Made by a program: the position numbers and the translations under genes. A model generated the notes under the pieces. It saw only the letters and a list, made by a program, of their open reading frames with translations. It did no database searches and was not told where the DNA came from. This document shows positions 10,790 to 21,881 of a DNA stretch of 64,000 bases, piece by piece. Within the stretch, counting starts at the first letter, position 1. Each line of letters opens with the position of its first letter. This stretch comes from Atherix ibis (taxonomy: Eukaryota > Arthropoda > Insecta > Diptera > Athericidae), in the NCBI GenBank assembly GCA_958298945.1, contig OY282605.1:115688267-115752266 (forward strand), written 5' to 3'.

Positions 10790-11812
10790 GTTATTCAAAG
10801 TATTATCCTTCGTTATCCACTACTTTTTGCCATCTTTCTGGTAATGGTCGGATACCGCATCGAAAAAATTCTTCTTCTTTGGATTCGATAAAAGAATCGA
10901 TCCAATTTTTGGTCATTTCGTAGTTATCGAAAAGCTGCTCTGACAAGCCATGCGCCATGAATCGAAATAAATGATAATCAAATGGGCCAATGTCTGGTGA
11001 ATATGGCGGATGAGGCTGAACTTCCCATTTCAGCGTATTTAAATAAATATATTATTTCTTGCATTGTTGTGGAGCAAAATTACTTTGTCGTGTCGATCTT
11101 TATATTGCGGCCGCTTTTCTTGTAATGCTCTGTTCAAACGCATCAATTGTCGTCTGTATACGTCCCCAGTGATGGTATCACCCAGTTGGAGGAGCTCATA
11201 ATAAATAACACCCAGTTGATCCCACCAAATACACAGTAAGATCTTCTTTCCATGAATGTTCGACCTGGGGGACGATGTCGATTCATGACCGGGCAAGCCC
11301 CACGATTTTCTGCGTTTGGTATTGTCGTAGAGTACCCACTTCTCGTCACCAGCGACAATTCGATGCCGAAATCGCTTCCTTGCCTGCAGTTGGAGAAGAA
11401 TCTCACAGGTGACTAAACGCCGTTCGACGTCCCTTGGCTTCAACTCATGTGGAACCCATGTTCCCTATTTTTGTACCATTCCTATGGCTTTCAGGCGTTT
11501 TCCGACCGTCGAAAAGTCGACTCCAAGCGATGTGGACAACTTCCGGAGTGTTTGGCACGGGTCTTCATCGAGGAACATCACCAAATCTTCATCTTCGAAC
11601 TTTTTCGGCTGTCCGGGACGTTCCATGTCTTCCAAATCAAAATTTCCATTTTTAAACTGCGCAAACCACTTTCTGTAAGTTTGCTCAGCAAGAGCATGTT
11701 CACCGTAGACATCCACTAAAATACGATGACTTTCCGCGGCACTTTTCTTCATGTTGAAGTAATGGAGTAACACTCCCCGCAAAAATGATTTTTCTGGCAC
11801 GAACTTCGACAT
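10790..11812 (-). pseudogene. M4 mariner transposase, broken
   Basis: The N-terminal half (from ATG at 11812) has MSKFVPEKSFLRGVLLHYFN, WFAQFKNGNFDLEDMERPGQ and the second helix-turn-helix. The next frame (11443-11039) holds KPRDVERRLVTCEILLQ, the first catalytic block AGDEKWVLYDN and CIWWDQLGVIYYELLQ. The second block reads LLHNNARNN: the catalytic Asp is Asn, and sequence is lost after it. The remaining C-terminal part (about 11035-10800) keeps PHPPYSPDIGPFDYHLF, MAHGLSEQLFDNYE and RPLPERWQKVV. The mutation plus frameshifts make it inactive. Confidence 0.85.
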
Positions 11813-12109
11813 GTTTGACACTGCGCAACAAGTGCTACTGACACTATAACAAAATGTCATATAGTAAAAAAGTTGCGTTATGTCGGTAGCTTCTGGGAGA
11901 ATATTTACTTTTGTATGTGTGACTATGGATAGTTGGCTAACGCCATCTTTTGTAAAACGCTACGAATTAATTACAAAACACCTGGTAATTCCCAAAAAAT
12001 CCGATTTCCTTTCAATTTCACACTTTAATTTCCTTATACCTGTAACCTATGTCGCCAAATGGCCTTTAGTGTCGTGACGCTTAGAATATATTTTTCAGTA
12101 CTAATTTTA

Positions 12110-13345
12110 TATACTGGCCAACTTCCCCATTGCTTATTGGTAACAGACAAAAATACCCAGCGACAAAACAGAAACTACACTTTATCACTCACAAAAAGTA
12201 GAGTTTTATGAACTGCTACAAGACAAATATTATCTTATAAGAAAACAAGGCACCCTTTACGATAAACTAACGGGACCTGAGCCAAAATGGACAAACATAA
12301 AGCAGATGCTTTTACTGAACACCTTGCATAAACTTTAACTTCACATGAGGACTTACTGTACTAAAATCGAGACAGAACTATCCATTCCCTTAGTCAAGAG
12401 TCTTCCTCGAAAGGCAATCACTCCATCCGAAGTTACCAATTTAATCAAACTCCTTTCCCAAAAAAAGCTCCTGGCAATGATTAACAACTTCCTAAAAGAG
12501 CAATAATTTTCCTTGCTACACTATATAGCTTCATTCTTCAAACAACACATTACCCAATCCTCTGGAAATTTGCCATTATAAAAATGATCCCTAAACCTAA
12601 TAAACCAATAAGTCTCCTTCCAATCCTCTTAAAAATCTTTGAAAAACTAGTTCTCCACCGTTCACATCACCTACTCGAATCCTCAAATTTAATTCCCAGC
12701 CACCAATTATGTATCCACTCCAAATACTCCACTAACCAGCAGTGTCATCGAGTTGTCCATATCATTGCATCCACTTTAGAAAATAAAAGAGTACTGTCCA
12801 AATGTGTTTCTTGATATAAATCAAGCTTTGGAAAGAGTTTGGTACCCAGGCTTACTCTGGAACCTCCAGAGGATTTTTACTTCTACGTATTTCCTAGTCC
12901 TAAAATCATTCCTTTTTAAACGACACTTTCAAATAAATGAAACGAAAGAACTCTCCAACATTGGATGGTGTTCCACAGGGTAGTCAACTCGGACTCGTCC
13001 TCTACAACATTTACACATCCGACATGCCAATCTGTCCCAATACATTCTTTGCTATATACGCTAACTTCTCCAATCCCAATTGATCACACCAAAGTTCGGT
13101 ACCTAGGACTGAACTTTGACAAACGCTTGACATGGAACCCACGCACAAGACTTAAAAGATATGAACCAAAAAGACGATACCTACAACTACTTCGATTCTA
13201 GACAAACTTTTCTACAACTGAAACCCATCTGGACTTACAGACTACATTTTCCGTCGAATTCAATCCCTTCAATAAAAAAATACTCCGTACAATTGTCGAT
13301 GCTCCCTTTTTGAATTTTGAAGTCCCACTTGTTTTTTATGTGGCT
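12110..13345 (+). mobile_element. decayed jockey-like LINE fragment (copy C2)
   Basis: Weak pre-RT sequence (about 12110-12480) is followed by RT blocks on the plus strand: LWKFAIIKMIPKPNKPIS (about 12560-12615), ILLKIFEKLVLHRSHHLLE (about 12625), DGVPQGSQLGLVLYNIYTSD (about 12965-13020; the Gln is intact here) and RYLGLNFDKRLTWNPRTRLKR (about 13100-13160). Frameshifts and small deletions break the frame, and the catalytic YADD region is lost. It belongs to the same family as 4370-5335 and 19695-23925. Confidence 0.7.
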
Positions 13346-13394
13346 GTGTCTCGTTATAAAAAGTTCGATCTTAAGCATCTTCGAGGACTTAAGC

Positions 13395-13680
13395 ATCTTC
13401 GATGGGTGTGTCTAGGAAAGGAAGTGGAGAATAGTTCTTGAATTTGATTAGTTTGACGATACCATCAATGGTAAGAATAAGCAATAAAGGACCGAGATGA
13501 CTACCTTGTGGGACACCAAATAGAGCTTTTATACGTCTCGATATAGAATAGCAGAAAGTTATCTAATCAATCGAATTACAATGGAGGAAAGCGCAATATT
13601 TTAAGCTTTAAAAAAATAATAGAGTGTGGAATTTTATCGATTGACTTACTGAGGGTAGTTAGACATAGAATAGAAGATAA
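13395..13680 (-). pseudogene. LINE RT fragment joined in inverted orientation
   Basis: The minus strand reads SIDKIPHSIIFLKLKILRF, then FGVPQGSHLGPLLLILTIDGIVKLIKF (about 13535-13455), a clear RT block with intact GVPQGS. It runs directly into sequence matching the 3' end of the C family (cacccatcgaaga, also plus-strand at 5230) but in opposite orientation to copy C2 next door. This is a rearranged junction of two LINE pieces. Confidence 0.6.
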
Positions 13681-14683
13681 AATCTAAACTCCTTTTTTAA
13701 ACTCATTTTACGTACAAATATTATAAAAAACCTCTTCTAAATATTAGGAAATTTGCTGCTCTAAAAAAACTTCTTAAAAATGTTTGTCGAAGAGATAAGT
13801 AATCCTGCACAGCAAGATTTTACAAAATTACGAGAGGAAGAATACCATTCGAATTGAAAGAAAAATCCGATTTCAGTTTATCAATATTACTCATATTATG
13901 TTTTTGCAAGGACATATGTTTTGGTTTTGGAATAAAAGATAAAAAGTACCAAATAACCAAAAAAGTATATGATAAAATAAATATAATAGAGAAAAATGCC
14001 CACTGTCCTTAATCATAGATTCATTTCAGTTTAATTTTAACCTTTTTTGTTACTTGTTTAAAAATTCCAAACAACGAACGAAATATCAACGTTGGTTAAC
14101 ATTGCTCGTGATTATTATTATTATCCACCCACTTGTGAAAATTCAAGATAAAATACAAAATCATCATTATGAAAGGAAAAAAACAGATAATTTAGACGCA
14201 AATTATCCTTTATTATGAATTTTTCAGAAATGCTTTCCATAAAATAGAAGAAAAAAGAGCGATAAATTGAAGCTAAAAAAAGGGGGGAATAAATTTATTC
14301 CTGAATGTAAACACAGTGCATATTTGTGCTAATTTTGTTCACTATTTTCGAATAGTTTTTGTTACTGTGATTCGTTATATTTTTATAAAAATTTCAGATT
14401 TATTGTGAATAATTTAGCATTTTAGTATTTATTTTTGAACTGTTTTACATCAAAGTAAGGACACCAAAAGTGAATATGCAAGTTCGTACACAGTCTCTGC
14501 AATCTGAACGAATACACTTTTTATTGTGCATGCCATTTACTGGAATTTTTCAATATTTTCTTATATTTGGAATTTTCAATTTTTTTTCTGTCTTATAACC
14601 AAATTTTCATACACTTATTAAAAGTATAAATTATTTATATAAAGCTATTTAGTGTTTTTCTAAACATTCTATTTATATGTGAA
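13681..14683. other. AT-rich stretch, nothing recognised
   Basis: I see no open frame with recognisable motifs and no RNA gene. Confidence 0.5.
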
Positions 14684-15871
14684 GGTACTCATGCCTCTCA
14701 TTTATGCTGACAAGTTCGGCCATTTTGAATGTTCAGTTAATTTTTGACAGCTGCTTTGCTTTCACGTGTTTTGGCTCGTCTTCGATTTTTGCCCATTCCA
14801 AAAAATGGATCAAAGAATCTGTATCAAATTTTGTGTGAAAAACAAAATTAATTGCGTGGACGCATTCCGAATGTTGACTGTGGCATATGGTGAAGCTACC
14901 TTGGACCGAAGCAATGTTTAACGGTGGTACAAAATGTTCTCAGAGGGCCTAGAAGATGTAAAGGACGAAAAGCGTGCTGGACGCCCGAGCACCTCAACAA
15001 CAGACGAAAACATTGATGACGTGATGAAAATAGTATTGGCTAATCGTCGAATTATCGTTAGAGAACTTGCTGAAGACTTAAACATATCGATTGGCTCGTG
15101 TCATTCGATTTTTACCAATGATTTGGCGTGAGACGGGTCGCCGCGAAATTCGTACGAAAATTGCTCAATTTCGACCAAAAACAGCATCGCATTAACATTG
15201 CTAAGGAGCTGTTGGACTCTGTCCGCGACGACCCAAATTTACTCCAGAGGGTCAAAACTGGTGACGAATCATGGGTTTATGGTTACGACGTGTAAACCAA
15301 AGCTCAATCGTCCCAATGGGAGCTGCCACACGAGCCAAGACCAAAAAAAGAGCCAAGTTCGGTCGAATGTGAAGGTTTTGCTTACAGTTTTCTTCGATTG
15401 CAGAGGCGTGGTGCATCATGAGTTCTTACCACAGGGTAGGACGGTCAATAAGGAACATTACCTGTAAGCTATGCGTTCTTTGCGCGAAGCAATCCGCCAG
15501 AAACGCACAGATTTGTGGAAGAACAAAAATTGGTTTTTGCCATTTTTATCCAAAAACAACACATTAATAAAGCCGCAGCCATCGTATTCTACAGATCTGA
15601 CCTCCCCCCCCCCTGGGACTTTTTCTTGTTCTCGAAACTGAAGAGCCCCATCTTCGATTGAGGAGATAAAGACAGCATCGAAGGAGGAGCTGAAGAAGAT
15701 CACAAAAAATGATTTTTTCAAGTGCTTCGAGGATTGGAAAAACCGTCGGCATAAGTGTATAATATCTGGTGGGGATTACTTTGAAGCGAACAAAATAGAT
15801 ATTCATGAATAAATAAATAATTTTTGAAAAAAAAACACAAAATTTATGATACTTTTTGAACAAACCTCGTA
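14684..15871 (+). mobile_element. mariner M7 (GVQW3/FLJ37770-like family), 5'-truncated
   Basis: It carries a degenerate plus-strand transposase: MDQRICIKFCVKNKINC (about 14804), WYKMFSEGLEDVKDEKRAGR, LNISIGSCHSIFTND, the first catalytic block TGDESWVYGYDV (about 15260) and VFFDCRGVVHHEFLPQGRTV. Near 15540 the text jumps from LWKNKNW directly to the segment after the second catalytic Asp, so HHDNAPAHTS is deleted. A run of 10 or more Cs follows at about 15602. The right terminal repeat ends acctcgta at 15871; the left repeat is missing. Confidence 0.82.
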
Positions 15872-16690
15872 TAAATCCTGCATAAACATTTGAATAGAAA
15901 ATTATTCATAAGCTAGACTATTTTTATTGTGGCTATCTATCATGACAACCATATAAAAAAGATATTTTCGGATAAAAAATTAAGGGGAAGATACCATAAA
16001 TTATTTACTTAAAAGATAAATAATACAACTTTTATGGAGTTCGAACTGAGAAATAGTACAGATAAGAATATCAGATACTTTTTTTTTTGCAGGAAGTTTT
16101 TATCCTTTTTTAGGTGATTTGTCTGTTATTTTTTAATTTTATACAATTGTATTTGTCAGTAAAAAGTAGGCATATTAAAATTTTTTTACGGTGGAAAAGT
16201 GGCAACGGTTGGGGAAGCAATACTTGCTTAGCAAAAATTGGTAAAATTTAAATCTGTTATATTTTCAAGATTTAGCACTCTCGAACTTCTTTTGGAATTA
16301 GAGTTCATCCATTCATATTGGTCCAAATGTTTACTTTGATTTTCCATCTCAAACCAATTGGAGAATGAGGAAATTTTTTTTTAATACCTTGCAATTTTTT
16401 CGGAATTATAGACAAGCATAGAAGAGAAGAAAATGTTTGGCAAAGGACAGGGCCAGGATACTTCCTTGTGGAATACCATCAAAGACAGAAGAAATATATT
16501 AAGAGTCATGTCCATTTTAAATCCAAAAGGATTACTTCGATAGGTACGCTTTTATGATGAGAATAAAGGTTGAAATATCCAATTTTAATAGGGACCTCAG
16601 ACGTACGTTAGTCAAAATCTAAGAAAGTTATTTAAATAAAACTCACAATTATTTATTTTATTTGATAAAGAGTATCCCAAACTTATAGCA
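15872..16690. other. AT-rich stretch, little recognised
   Basis: No supported gene. A plus-strand piece near 16450-16500 (caggatacttccttgtggaatacc) resembles, in reverse complement, the GVPQGS region of a LINE RT, but is too short and degenerate to annotate. Confidence 0.35.
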
Positions 16691-16699
16691 AGATTTTAA

Positions 16700-17450
16700 T
16701 TGTGCGCCATTTGTACGGTAAAGTGTTGCCAACGAAAAAAAAAGATAGCGTGACAGCTGACAGTTCAGAGTTATTAAAAATGGAGTGCTACACAAAAGAT
16801 CAATGCGTTTTCATTGTTGAGCAATATTTTAGAAATAATAAAGGTTTGGCAGCTACAGTTCGAAATTTTCATACAAAATATGGTCGGAATAGTGATTTAA
16901 CTTTATGGACTGTGAAGAGATTAATTAAAAAATTAAGGGAACTGGATCAATTGGTGATTTTTAACACTGTGGGCCGTCCTTTCACAAGTCGTTCAACACA
17001 AAACATCGAAGAAGGTCGTGAATGTGTTACTGAGAGTTCAGGCACCGTGGTCAAGAATGGGACAGTTCGAGAAGCTCTCTATAGCCTATTCTTAAAAAAG
17101 ATTTGCATCTTCATGCTTACAAAGTTTAATTGACACAAGAACAGACGTCTACTAACGAAGCACAGTGATTATGGAACAACAACAAAAGAGTGGTGATTTT
17201 TCGAACCGAATCTTTTTCAGCGATGAGGCTCATTTCCATTGGTTAATCGACAAAATTGTCCCATTTGGGGTTCAGAAAATCCACGAGTGATTGCTGGGAA
17301 ATAAATGCATCCTCAACGTGGTACTGTTTTTTTGAAATGATAATCCAGTTTTTTATGCCTAAATTGGAAGATTTTTACGTGCACGACATGTGGTTTCAAC
17401 AAGACGGTGCCACATGCCATACAGCCCGAGAAACAATTACTTCTTGTATG
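16700..17450 (+). pseudogene. DD41D-type Tc1/mariner transposase fragment
   Basis: The open frame from 16702 contains YTKDQCVFIVEQYFRNNKG and TVKRLIKKLRELDQL, the N-terminal helix-turn-helix region typical of DD41D (rosa-like) elements. Farther on, RIFFSDEAHFHW (about 17210) and WFQQDGATCHTARETI (about 17393-17440) are the first and second catalytic blocks. Stops and deletions separate them, and the third block is missing. The family is the same as at 18379-19683. Confidence 0.65.
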
Positions 17451-18378
17451 CTTTTTGGGATAATCTTTTATGAGGTACCCAATGAATATAAGCTTAAGGT
17501 TACTGTTTCAGCACCATTGCGTAGAAGGCCTTTATACCGACATGGGTGAGTATTGGTCGGAAGCTTATCTGTGGATGAATGGACATCTGGTGGGAAAAGG
17601 AGTTTGGTAATTACTTATGGATTTTTTGTTTTTTTTTTAAAAGTTGTGAAATAAAATTGAAGGATAAAATAGCACAGGAATAGATGGTAGTTCTTGAGGA
17701 TATGTATAATCGTCATAGAACTTCACACGTTTACGTTTAGTAGATGGAAGATTGTAAGTTTTTAGAAAATAAAATTGTTTTTTTTAGAGCAGTATGACTA
17801 ATTCTTATCCTGAGCAGTTTTCTTATTCAAAATATTTGGATAGGTATCTGAATATAAAAGTTAAAAGGTATTGCTCCAGTGCGATGTAAGGAAAGCGTTG
17901 TTAGAAGATCAAAGTTGACATCTGATAATATCCCATTCTTGAGTTTGCCACTTTTTAGAAGTTGGAAATTGTCAAATTCGGCACTTAAAATTGGTCGGAA
18001 GATTGCAGATGCAAATTATTAGATATTATTTATTTTTCTAATTTGTTGATATACTTTTTTTAATTGTGTTCAAAATTACTCAATTTTATGAATATCTTAA
18101 GTTTAAATGGTTTAAACAAATATATATAAAAATCCACAATACTAGTCCGCTAGATGGCATTATATGTCATAGTTTCGATGAAGCAAGTAATTTATAGAAA
18201 ATTAAAACTTATTCTTAAATTATTGTTTCTCTTTCAGCCTAATAAAGATTTCTTATTTTGAAATCCTTATCAATTTAATCAATATCAATTAAATAGTATA
18301 AACAATTCTAAAGACAACAATTATAAAGTTTAAAAATCAAAAACTTACTTTTAAAAAATTATATATGAATGCCTAGCT
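17451..18378. other. AT-rich stretch, nothing recognised
   Basis: I see no coding motif or RNA gene. Confidence 0.45.
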
Positions 18379-19683
18379 CAGGGTGGACCATTTAGAAGTT
18401 TCTTTTTAAAAAGTAATTAAAAAAAAACTAGTGTATATTTCTTTCAAATTTCCGGTTTTATTAAAAAGATTGAACCTTGAAATTTAAGAATAAAACACAA
18501 CATAATTTAAATGACTGCCACGGCTGGCGTTACAGTACCCCATTTGCTCGACCCAATTTTTCTGTACATTTTCGATTGTCCGGGCCTGTATCTCTTTAAT
18601 GGCAACTTTGATTTCGTGTTTCAAGGCCTCAATTGTCTCTGAATGGCTTGCGTAACATTTTTTCTTAACGGCTCCCCACAGAAAATAATCCAACGGGCTC
18701 AAGACACAGCTCCGAGGCGGCCAATTGACATAAGAATTTCGGCTGATTATTCGGTTTTTGAAAGCAGTGCCCAAAAGTTGGATTGTTACGTTGGCTGTGT
18801 GGCAAGTGGCCCCGTTCTGTTGAAACCAAATGTCGTCCATGCCATTCTCTTCATTTTTTGGAAACAAAAATTCGTTGAGCATGCCACGATAGCGCTCACC
18901 ATTGACCGTAACGGCGGCTTCTTCATCCTTTTCGAAGAAAAACGGGCCAATGATGCCTCCACTCCAAAATCGGCACCAAACCGTGACTCATTGTGGATAC
19001 ATCGGCTTTTCAATGGTGACGTATGGATTTTCTGAGCCCCAGATGCGACAATTTTGTTTGTTGACATACCCACCGAGGTGGAAATGGGCCTCATCCGAAA
19101 ATATGATTTTTCGGTAAAAATGCTCATCTTCGACCAATTGATCTTGAGCCCATTGGGCAAACCGAAAACGCATCGGATGGTCATGCGGCTTTAGTTGTTG
19201 GACTAACTGAACTTTGAAAGCTTTCATACCGAGGTCTTTGTGCAAAATGCTCAACAGAGAAGTGCAAGAAATGTTCAATTCCTGAGAACGGTGACGAGTT
19301 GATGTTGATGGATGATCACGGACATTTTCAGCAACGGCGGCAATATTCTCGGTCGTACGCACTGTATTAGAGCGGGAACGAGTTGCTTTGGCAACCAACA
19401 AGTCAGTTTCGCGAACTCGCTTCACGAATTTACCCACAAATTCACGTGATGGCATTCGATCGTTACTCATTTTTTTTTTTAAATTTCTCACAGTTTGGGT
19501 TGAAGACTCACCATTTTGGAAGTTAGTTCTCAATATTTCCCATTTTTCTTCAAGCGTATGGATTACCATTTCATAAAATTCTGACTTTCAACTAACAATC
19601 TGTCAATTCGTGTTGACATTTAACGCTCTAGTACTTCAAATAAATAGTAGTTCAAAATTGAACCGCTAGATGGACTACCCTAT
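18379..19683 (-). mobile_element. DD41D Tc1/mariner element with both terminal repeats
   Basis: Imperfect terminal repeats: left agggtggaccatttag (18379), right ending ctagatggactaccct (about 19681); outside TAs are mutated on the left. The minus-strand transposase starts at ATG 19569 (EKWEILRTNFQNGESSTQTV). It continues through RHRSQELNISCTSLLSILHKDL and the catalytic block KIIFSDEAHFHLGGYVNKQN (about 19115). After a frameshift it gives DIWFQQNGATCHTA, NWPPRSCVLSPLDYFLWG and the C terminus (stop 18484). The second catalytic Asp is Asn; 41 residues separate it from the last Asp. Inactive. Confidence 0.85.
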
Positions 19684-19694
19684 TCTTAACCGAC

Positions 19695-20632
19695 TATCAC
19701 ATGAACTGAATGTGGAAATTAGAAAGCAATATAATGAACGGCATGAAATTTATACAAGATCGCTTAGTAACAATATTTATTTATGGGAAGCCACTAGACC
19801 AATACTCTCATACAAAACTGGGCAAAAATAGACAAAGAAAAAGCTGAAGTATTTGCTAAACATTTGATAAATACTTTTGCTCCACATGATGATATGGAAG
19901 ACAAATCAAAATACTAACAAAATTATCGAAGAATTTATGTTTCCAGTGCCTATGAGTCTTCCTCCCAAAAATTTTAAGCTCTCAGAAATTATATCTACTA
20001 TTCTGCGTCTTCCCAATAAAAAGCTCCTGGTTATAATCTAATAACAGCTCCTATTCTGAAGAAAATTTTTCTAAAAGCTTTAGTTTTAATTACATACATT
20101 TTTAATAGTATCCTGCAAACAACCTATTTTCCTTTACTCTGGAAATTTGCTATCATTAAAATGATTCCTAAACCAAATAAACCTATTAATTCTTCTTCCT
20201 CCCATAGATCTATCAGCCTCTTACCAATTCTTGGTAAGATTTTTGAAAAACTTCTCTTAAGACAACTCTATCCATGTCCTAGTTATTGGAAAAATTATTC
20301 CTGATGATCGATTTGGCTTCCGATTTGAATACTCCACTATCCAGCAATGCCATCGCATTGTTGATCATATTGCATCCTCTCTTGAGAGGAACGAGTATTT
20401 TTAGATATCTCTCAAGCTTTTGATCCTGTGTGGCATCCTGGACTCCTCTAGAAACTCAAGAGCTTTCTTCCTTCAATATACTACCTTATCATAAATTCAT
20501 ATCTCTCCCAACGTCATTTCCAAGTTGCAATTAACTCAGAATCCTAGGAAATATATCCTATTCTAACCGGAGTTCCATAAGGCAGTATCTTTGGTCCCAT
20601 TTTATATAATATTTATACCCATCTGATCCTAA
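19695..20632 (+). mobile_element. jockey-like LINE, 5' part of copy C3
   Basis: Plus-strand pre-RT sequence (NRLSHELNVEIRKQYNERHE, SNNIYLWEATRPILSY, about 19685-19830) is followed by RT blocks: PLLWKFAIIKMIPKPNKPIN (about 20140), ISLLPILGKIFEKLLLRQL, GFRFEYSTIQQCHRIVDHI and TGVP-stop-GSIFGPILYNIYTH (about 20565-20620). The copy is interrupted at the TA at 20633 by a Tigger-like element and resumes at 23296 with the catalytic block. Confidence 0.75.
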
Positions 20633-21881
20633 TACACCGAATTCTCTTTTTGCATGAATTTTTTTTACACGAATTTGATTTAACACGATTTAAAACGAAA
20701 AAAAAATTCTCTTTTTACACGAATTGTTTGGTTTTAATACGATTTTCCATATTCTATGAACTTTTTTATGAATTTTTCCGAGAATTTTTCTGTTAAATTT
20801 GTTTCATTCTCACTCCTCACAAATATGAATTGTAACTTTGCGTTAAATTTTTCCCAATTCAGTTAGATTATGTCTATTATATGAGTGGGATTCCTCGAAT
20901 TATGCGTAGGGTAAAGACGTAATGTATTTTTAACGCAATTTAGTTTGGTTTTGAGAGTTGAAAAGAAAAGACGTTTAGTTGATGTGGATATTTAAATAGT
21001 TATAAGTAAAATAAAGTTAGTGCTCGTATAGATTTATTAACCCAATAACAGGTAAGTTTTAAATAATTTTCAAATCTTTGCATTATTAATATGAAAAATA
21101 TTATTGGTAGCCTTAACACAATGACAAATAAAGCTTTGCTAATGTGGGTTGAAGATAAATAACAAAAAAGAATACCATTAGATGTAATTACTTTCAAGCA
21201 AACAGCATTAAGAGTCTATAAACGTATTAACGAAGTTGAGCCACTTCATCTCAGTCAAAACAACCTGAATTTTCGGCAAGTACAGGTTGGATGACAAGTT
21301 TTCTTAAACGACATGTTCTCCATAATATGGGAGAAACTTGCGTCTGCAGATGAATTGGCTGCCAAAGAATTTCCTCAAAAACTTACACATGTTGCAAAAC
21401 CGCAGAAAACTGCCGGTGGTTTTAAAGTAGCAAAGGACCGTGTAACATTGTTGTTTGGTTCCAATGCTTCAGGAGCAAAATTTAAACGTGAACTGAAATC
21501 ATTAATGGCATCTTACAGGGAACTTTATAACGGTTTATGACAAAATCAAACATAATTTTTAATGACTGATTTCCTTCTAAAAACTACTGAATTACCAACA
21601 CAGGAGAATAGAGATGATAGTACAGAAATATTTTCACAAAATAATTCTAGTGATAGCAGTGATATTGTAGTCTTACGCAAACGTATGCGTTTATTGTCAG
21701 AAAGTTACAATGCATAAAATTTTGTTATGTCTATATTATTTTTTTTTTTTTTTATATTAATGAATTTCAGATAATATGTTCTTTTTTTCAAAGTATAATT
21801 TATTTTTTATAATATATTTAATGAATTAAAATGTGTAAGCACGAAATAAATTCTTAAAAACTCTCTTAAAGATTTTTTTAA

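Larger units (their letters stand above)
9457..11985 (-). mobile_element. mariner M4 (Mos1/Bmmar-like), interrupted by mariner M3
   Basis: Terminal inverted repeats share gtaattaattcgtagcgttt (left, about 9465-9485; right copy reverse-complemented at about 11951-11985). A TA follows at 11986-11987; the left TA is mutated. Between them lie the M4 transposase remnant (10790-11812) and, inside the M4 3' untranslated region, a complete insertion of another mariner (9515-10782). Removing M3 restores a continuous M4 tail. Confidence 0.8.

Noticed and set aside
14684..15871. Host GVQW3/FLJ37770-like gene
   Set aside because: Such names in databases often denote mariner transposase remnants; this copy has a terminal repeat, stops and a deleted catalytic block.
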